Assembly (NCBI RefSeq): GCF_028769735.1
Contig: NC_088172.1
Span: 61,349,075 to 61,413,074, forward strand
DNA from: Zonotrichia leucophrys gambelii
Taxonomy: Eukaryota; Chordata; Aves; Passeriformes; Passerellidae
DNA: 64,000 nucleotides
Direction: 5' to 3'
The position numbers and the translations under genes were made by a program. Shown here in pieces: positions 61,901 to 64,000 of this stretch (the first letter of the stretch is position 1; the number at the start of each line of letters is the position of its first letter). The notes below the pieces were generated by a model. That model searched no databases and was not told where the DNA came from. It worked only from the letters and a program-made list of their open reading frames with translations.

Positions 61901-64000
61901 CTTCAAGAAGTTCTCCTTAGACTTATAAAGTCTAAGCAGAGTCTTTCAGCTTTTTTTTTCTTGCTCAAGCTCTTCCTCACCACATCAGTCAACATTAGAC
62001 TTCTTTCCAGAATCTCACAACAAGCTCAATCTCTCTCCTAACCTGCAATACTCTTTTCATTTCTTGGCTTCTCTCTGGATCTTTGTCCAGCAGTTTGATT
62101 CCCCAGAAAGCTCATTCCTCTGCAGATGTCTCTTGTCATCCTTCATTTCCATTTTCATTCCATTGGTTCTTCTCTCAATTCCCTCTGCCAAAACCACAGT
62201 TTTTCTATCCTTAATTTTGAGCACAACTTCAACCAGCAGGTGCCTACTCTTCCCTTGTCACCAGCTTCTTGTCCCAGACAATTTGGATAGTCCCTATCTA
62301 CCTGCCTACCTTCAGTTGACAGTCTTTTCAGCCACTCATCAAGTCCCACTCAGTTTCCCTCCTTCCCAATGCAGTCTCACTCCTGTCACTGATACATCAC
62401 CTGCCTTTTGTTCCTTCTACTTTGTCACAGCTTCTTCCTCCACATATCTTAAATGACAGGAGATCACCAGCAGCACACACAACACTGAGTTCTCAGCTGT
62501 CAATACAGTGCCTGGCTTCATTCCTGCCTTGAGCAATCCATTTCAGGGAATATCTGCTCCCACCAGGATTGGCATGTATGTAATTATTCACTGTAGAGGG
62601 AGTTTAAACAGTTCATTAACACACAGGAGGTGCTAGCTTATGTAAAATAGACAAAGTCATCAGACTTCTACCTACTCAAAGAAAATTTAAACATTCTTCC
62701 CTGGTCATGATCAAGCTCCAGTGTTTCAGGAGAACATGTCTTTACTAAGTTGAACCAGGGAGAGTACTTGTTGTGTTGCCTTTTTATTCATTTTCTTGGG
62801 TTTTTTGGTTTTGGGTGGGGGGGGTTAGTTTGTTTGTTCGTTTTGGCTTTTTGGGTTTTTCGTATAAGTTACCAAGTAATACACAAGAAAATTACATCAA
62901 CTTTCTTAATCATATGGCTTTGTTTTCTTTCCTCTCTTTGAGCTCAATAACATCTCATCTCTTCTTGATGAAATAAAAAAATTATCTCAAACTGATTATT
63001 GAAAAAAAGGAAAAAAAAAAACCAGTAATAGATGCTACTAATTGTAGTAAGTGACTTTTTACATCACATGTACTTGATTATAAGCACTTGGAAGCAGGAC
63101 TCCATAAGGCAGAGCAGCTTGACAACCTTAATTATTGCAAAGTCCTACCAGCCTCCACAATAACATTTCAAATCATTGTATAAAAACTCCATGGGAACTG
63201 CATTATGATCAGTGTAACAGAGCAGCTCAACACTACCTTGGTTCCACTAATTTCAGGTTTGCTTATGCAGATTAAAATTATTCTTCACAAAACCCTCTTC
63301 TATATTTTTTCCACAAAGAGAAATGATGGAATTGTGAATTTACACAGAAAAGAGTAAAGTCCAATACTGAGCTTCATACTTTCAGAGAAAATGTGAAAGG
63401 GAAGAATAATTTTTATGTTTCAAAAAACAAACCCTCACACACTGCTGATTCCTGATACTACTGCATCAAGAAGCAATACATATACTTGGAAGCTGTTCCA
63501 AGCATATGATGACAAGAGAAATAAAACTAGGAGCTGAAAATAAACAATTTATTTGATGCAAAAGGATACAGAATTAGTGTCTTTGCAATATTTAGGAGCC
63601 TGTCCTCCTTTCCAGGAGTAATGGCATATATCAACTCCACTTTTAAAATAATTCAATCTAATTTGGATGCTATTATTTTTAAAAGGGAGCTCTGCTATCA
63701 GTTCCCAATTAGTTTCTTGTTGGTTTTCAGTAGCCAAAAAAAATTATATCAATCAAATATATGTCAAAGCTTGTTCACAGATCTGCATAATGCAGTTGCA
63801 GGTCAGCATTGCAGTCACTGAGACAGTAACTCAGTAACTATATATAAACCACAGGGCATATACAATTGTTATATTTTACTGAAATCTGTGCACTATAGAT
63901 TCAAAGCTGGGGGGTTTCCCTCTTTTCTGATTTCTCAGCCAGAATAACATCAAACTGATGGATAATAATTTTCAGCTTTTTCTTCATTTATGCATTTTGT
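55902..64000 (-). other. RYR2: Intron 8 of RYR2 (partial)
   Basis: At least 8099 bp upstream of exon 9, cut by the window edge. It holds one CR1 3' fragment (about 61627-61826), a pyrimidine-rich stretch at about 61900-62450 and a G/T-rich stretch at about 62790-62860. Exon 8 is not visible. Confidence 0.8.
61627..61826 (+). mobile_element. CR1 LINE 3' fragment
   Basis: GGGGCTGCCCCATCCCTGGA, ATGTTCAAGGCCAGGTTGAA, CTGCTCTAGTGGAAGGTGAA and GTTGGAACAAGATGATCTTC followed by a worn AATTCTATG end form a clear CR1 3' end. Antisense to RYR2. Confidence 0.92.

Larger units (their letters stand above)
1..64000 (-). other. RYR2: Ryanodine receptor 2 gene, internal part (exons 9-25 and introns)
   Basis: RYR2 is the giant homotetrameric calcium-release channel of the sarcoplasmic/endoplasmic reticulum, driving calcium-induced calcium release in heart and brain. 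Seventeen minus-strand exons totalling 2330 coding bases (about 777 residues) join without a stop. Counting from His193 of exon 9 puts known human landmarks (Glu243, Arg276, Arg298, Gly357, Arg414, Arg420) on matching residues, so there is no net length change against human. RYR2 is preferred over RYR1 and RYR3 because of [12 protein letters not shown] in exon 20, [15 protein letters not shown] in exon 21 and [17 protein letters not shown] in exon 22. The window holds no promoter, start codon, transmembrane pore or 3' end. Introns are small next to those of the very large human gene, as expected in birds. Confidence 0.97.

Noticed and set aside
62064..62456. 130-codon open frame on the plus strand, among the longest outside exons
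   Set aside because: It lies in a pyrimidine-rich stretch giving a Ser/Leu/Pro/Phe-rich peptide with no domain or splice context; low-complexity artefact.
55902..64000. RYR2 exon 8
   Set aside because: I looked on the minus strand for the expected WWTIHPASKQRSEGEK and VRVGDDLILVSVSSERYL segments and found nothing; it should lie beyond the window.

Overview
This is vertebrate, almost certainly bird and probably passerine (songbird) genomic DNA. The only protein-coding gene I can support is the N-terminal part of RYR2, the cardiac/brain ryanodine receptor. It runs on the minus strand, so its 5' side lies at high coordinates. I could place seventeen consecutive internal exons, corresponding to human RYR2 exons 9 to 25 (about residues 193 to 969), between 55901 and 787. 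All splice junctions are GT-AG, every exon phase fits the next, and the joined frame has no stop. Exon 8 and earlier lie beyond the right edge and exon 26 onward beyond the left edge. The paralogue is set by RYR2-type residues in the SPRY1 and first RyR-repeat exons.

Layout from right to left, in transcription order: 64000-55902 is part of intron 8. Exons 9-13 (55.9-33.0 kb) encode most of the MIR/beta-trefoil part of the N-terminal domain. Exons 14-19 (32.0-19.3 kb) encode the end of that domain and the helical N-terminal solenoid (RIH domain). Exons 20-22 (15.8-9.9 kb) encode SPRY1. Exons 23-25 (9.7-0.8 kb) encode most of the first RyR repeat (P1).

The other ~61.7 kb is intron. It carries several CR1 LINE fragments in both orientations, a complete solo LTR (9039-9420) with a 6-bp target-site duplication, and a tRNA-Ile-derived SINE with a CR1-like tail (about 22261-22400). 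The LTR and SINE families are the basis for the passerine call. There are also local tandem duplications and one unexplained 75-bp dispersed duplication.

The most interesting non-coding signal is a perfect match to the 21-bp RE1/NRSE consensus bound by the repressor REST, at 46570-46590 in intron 10. It sits in a short CpG-dense block inside AT-rich sequence. Other points of interest are a cluster of POU octamer motifs on both sides of exon 24, a tandem duplication that copies the likely branch site of exon 11, and an off-consensus exon 21 donor followed closely by a U-rich tract. I saw no second gene, functional RNA gene, CRISPR array or previously undescribed coding system. All family assignments are from memory and by eye; no search was run.
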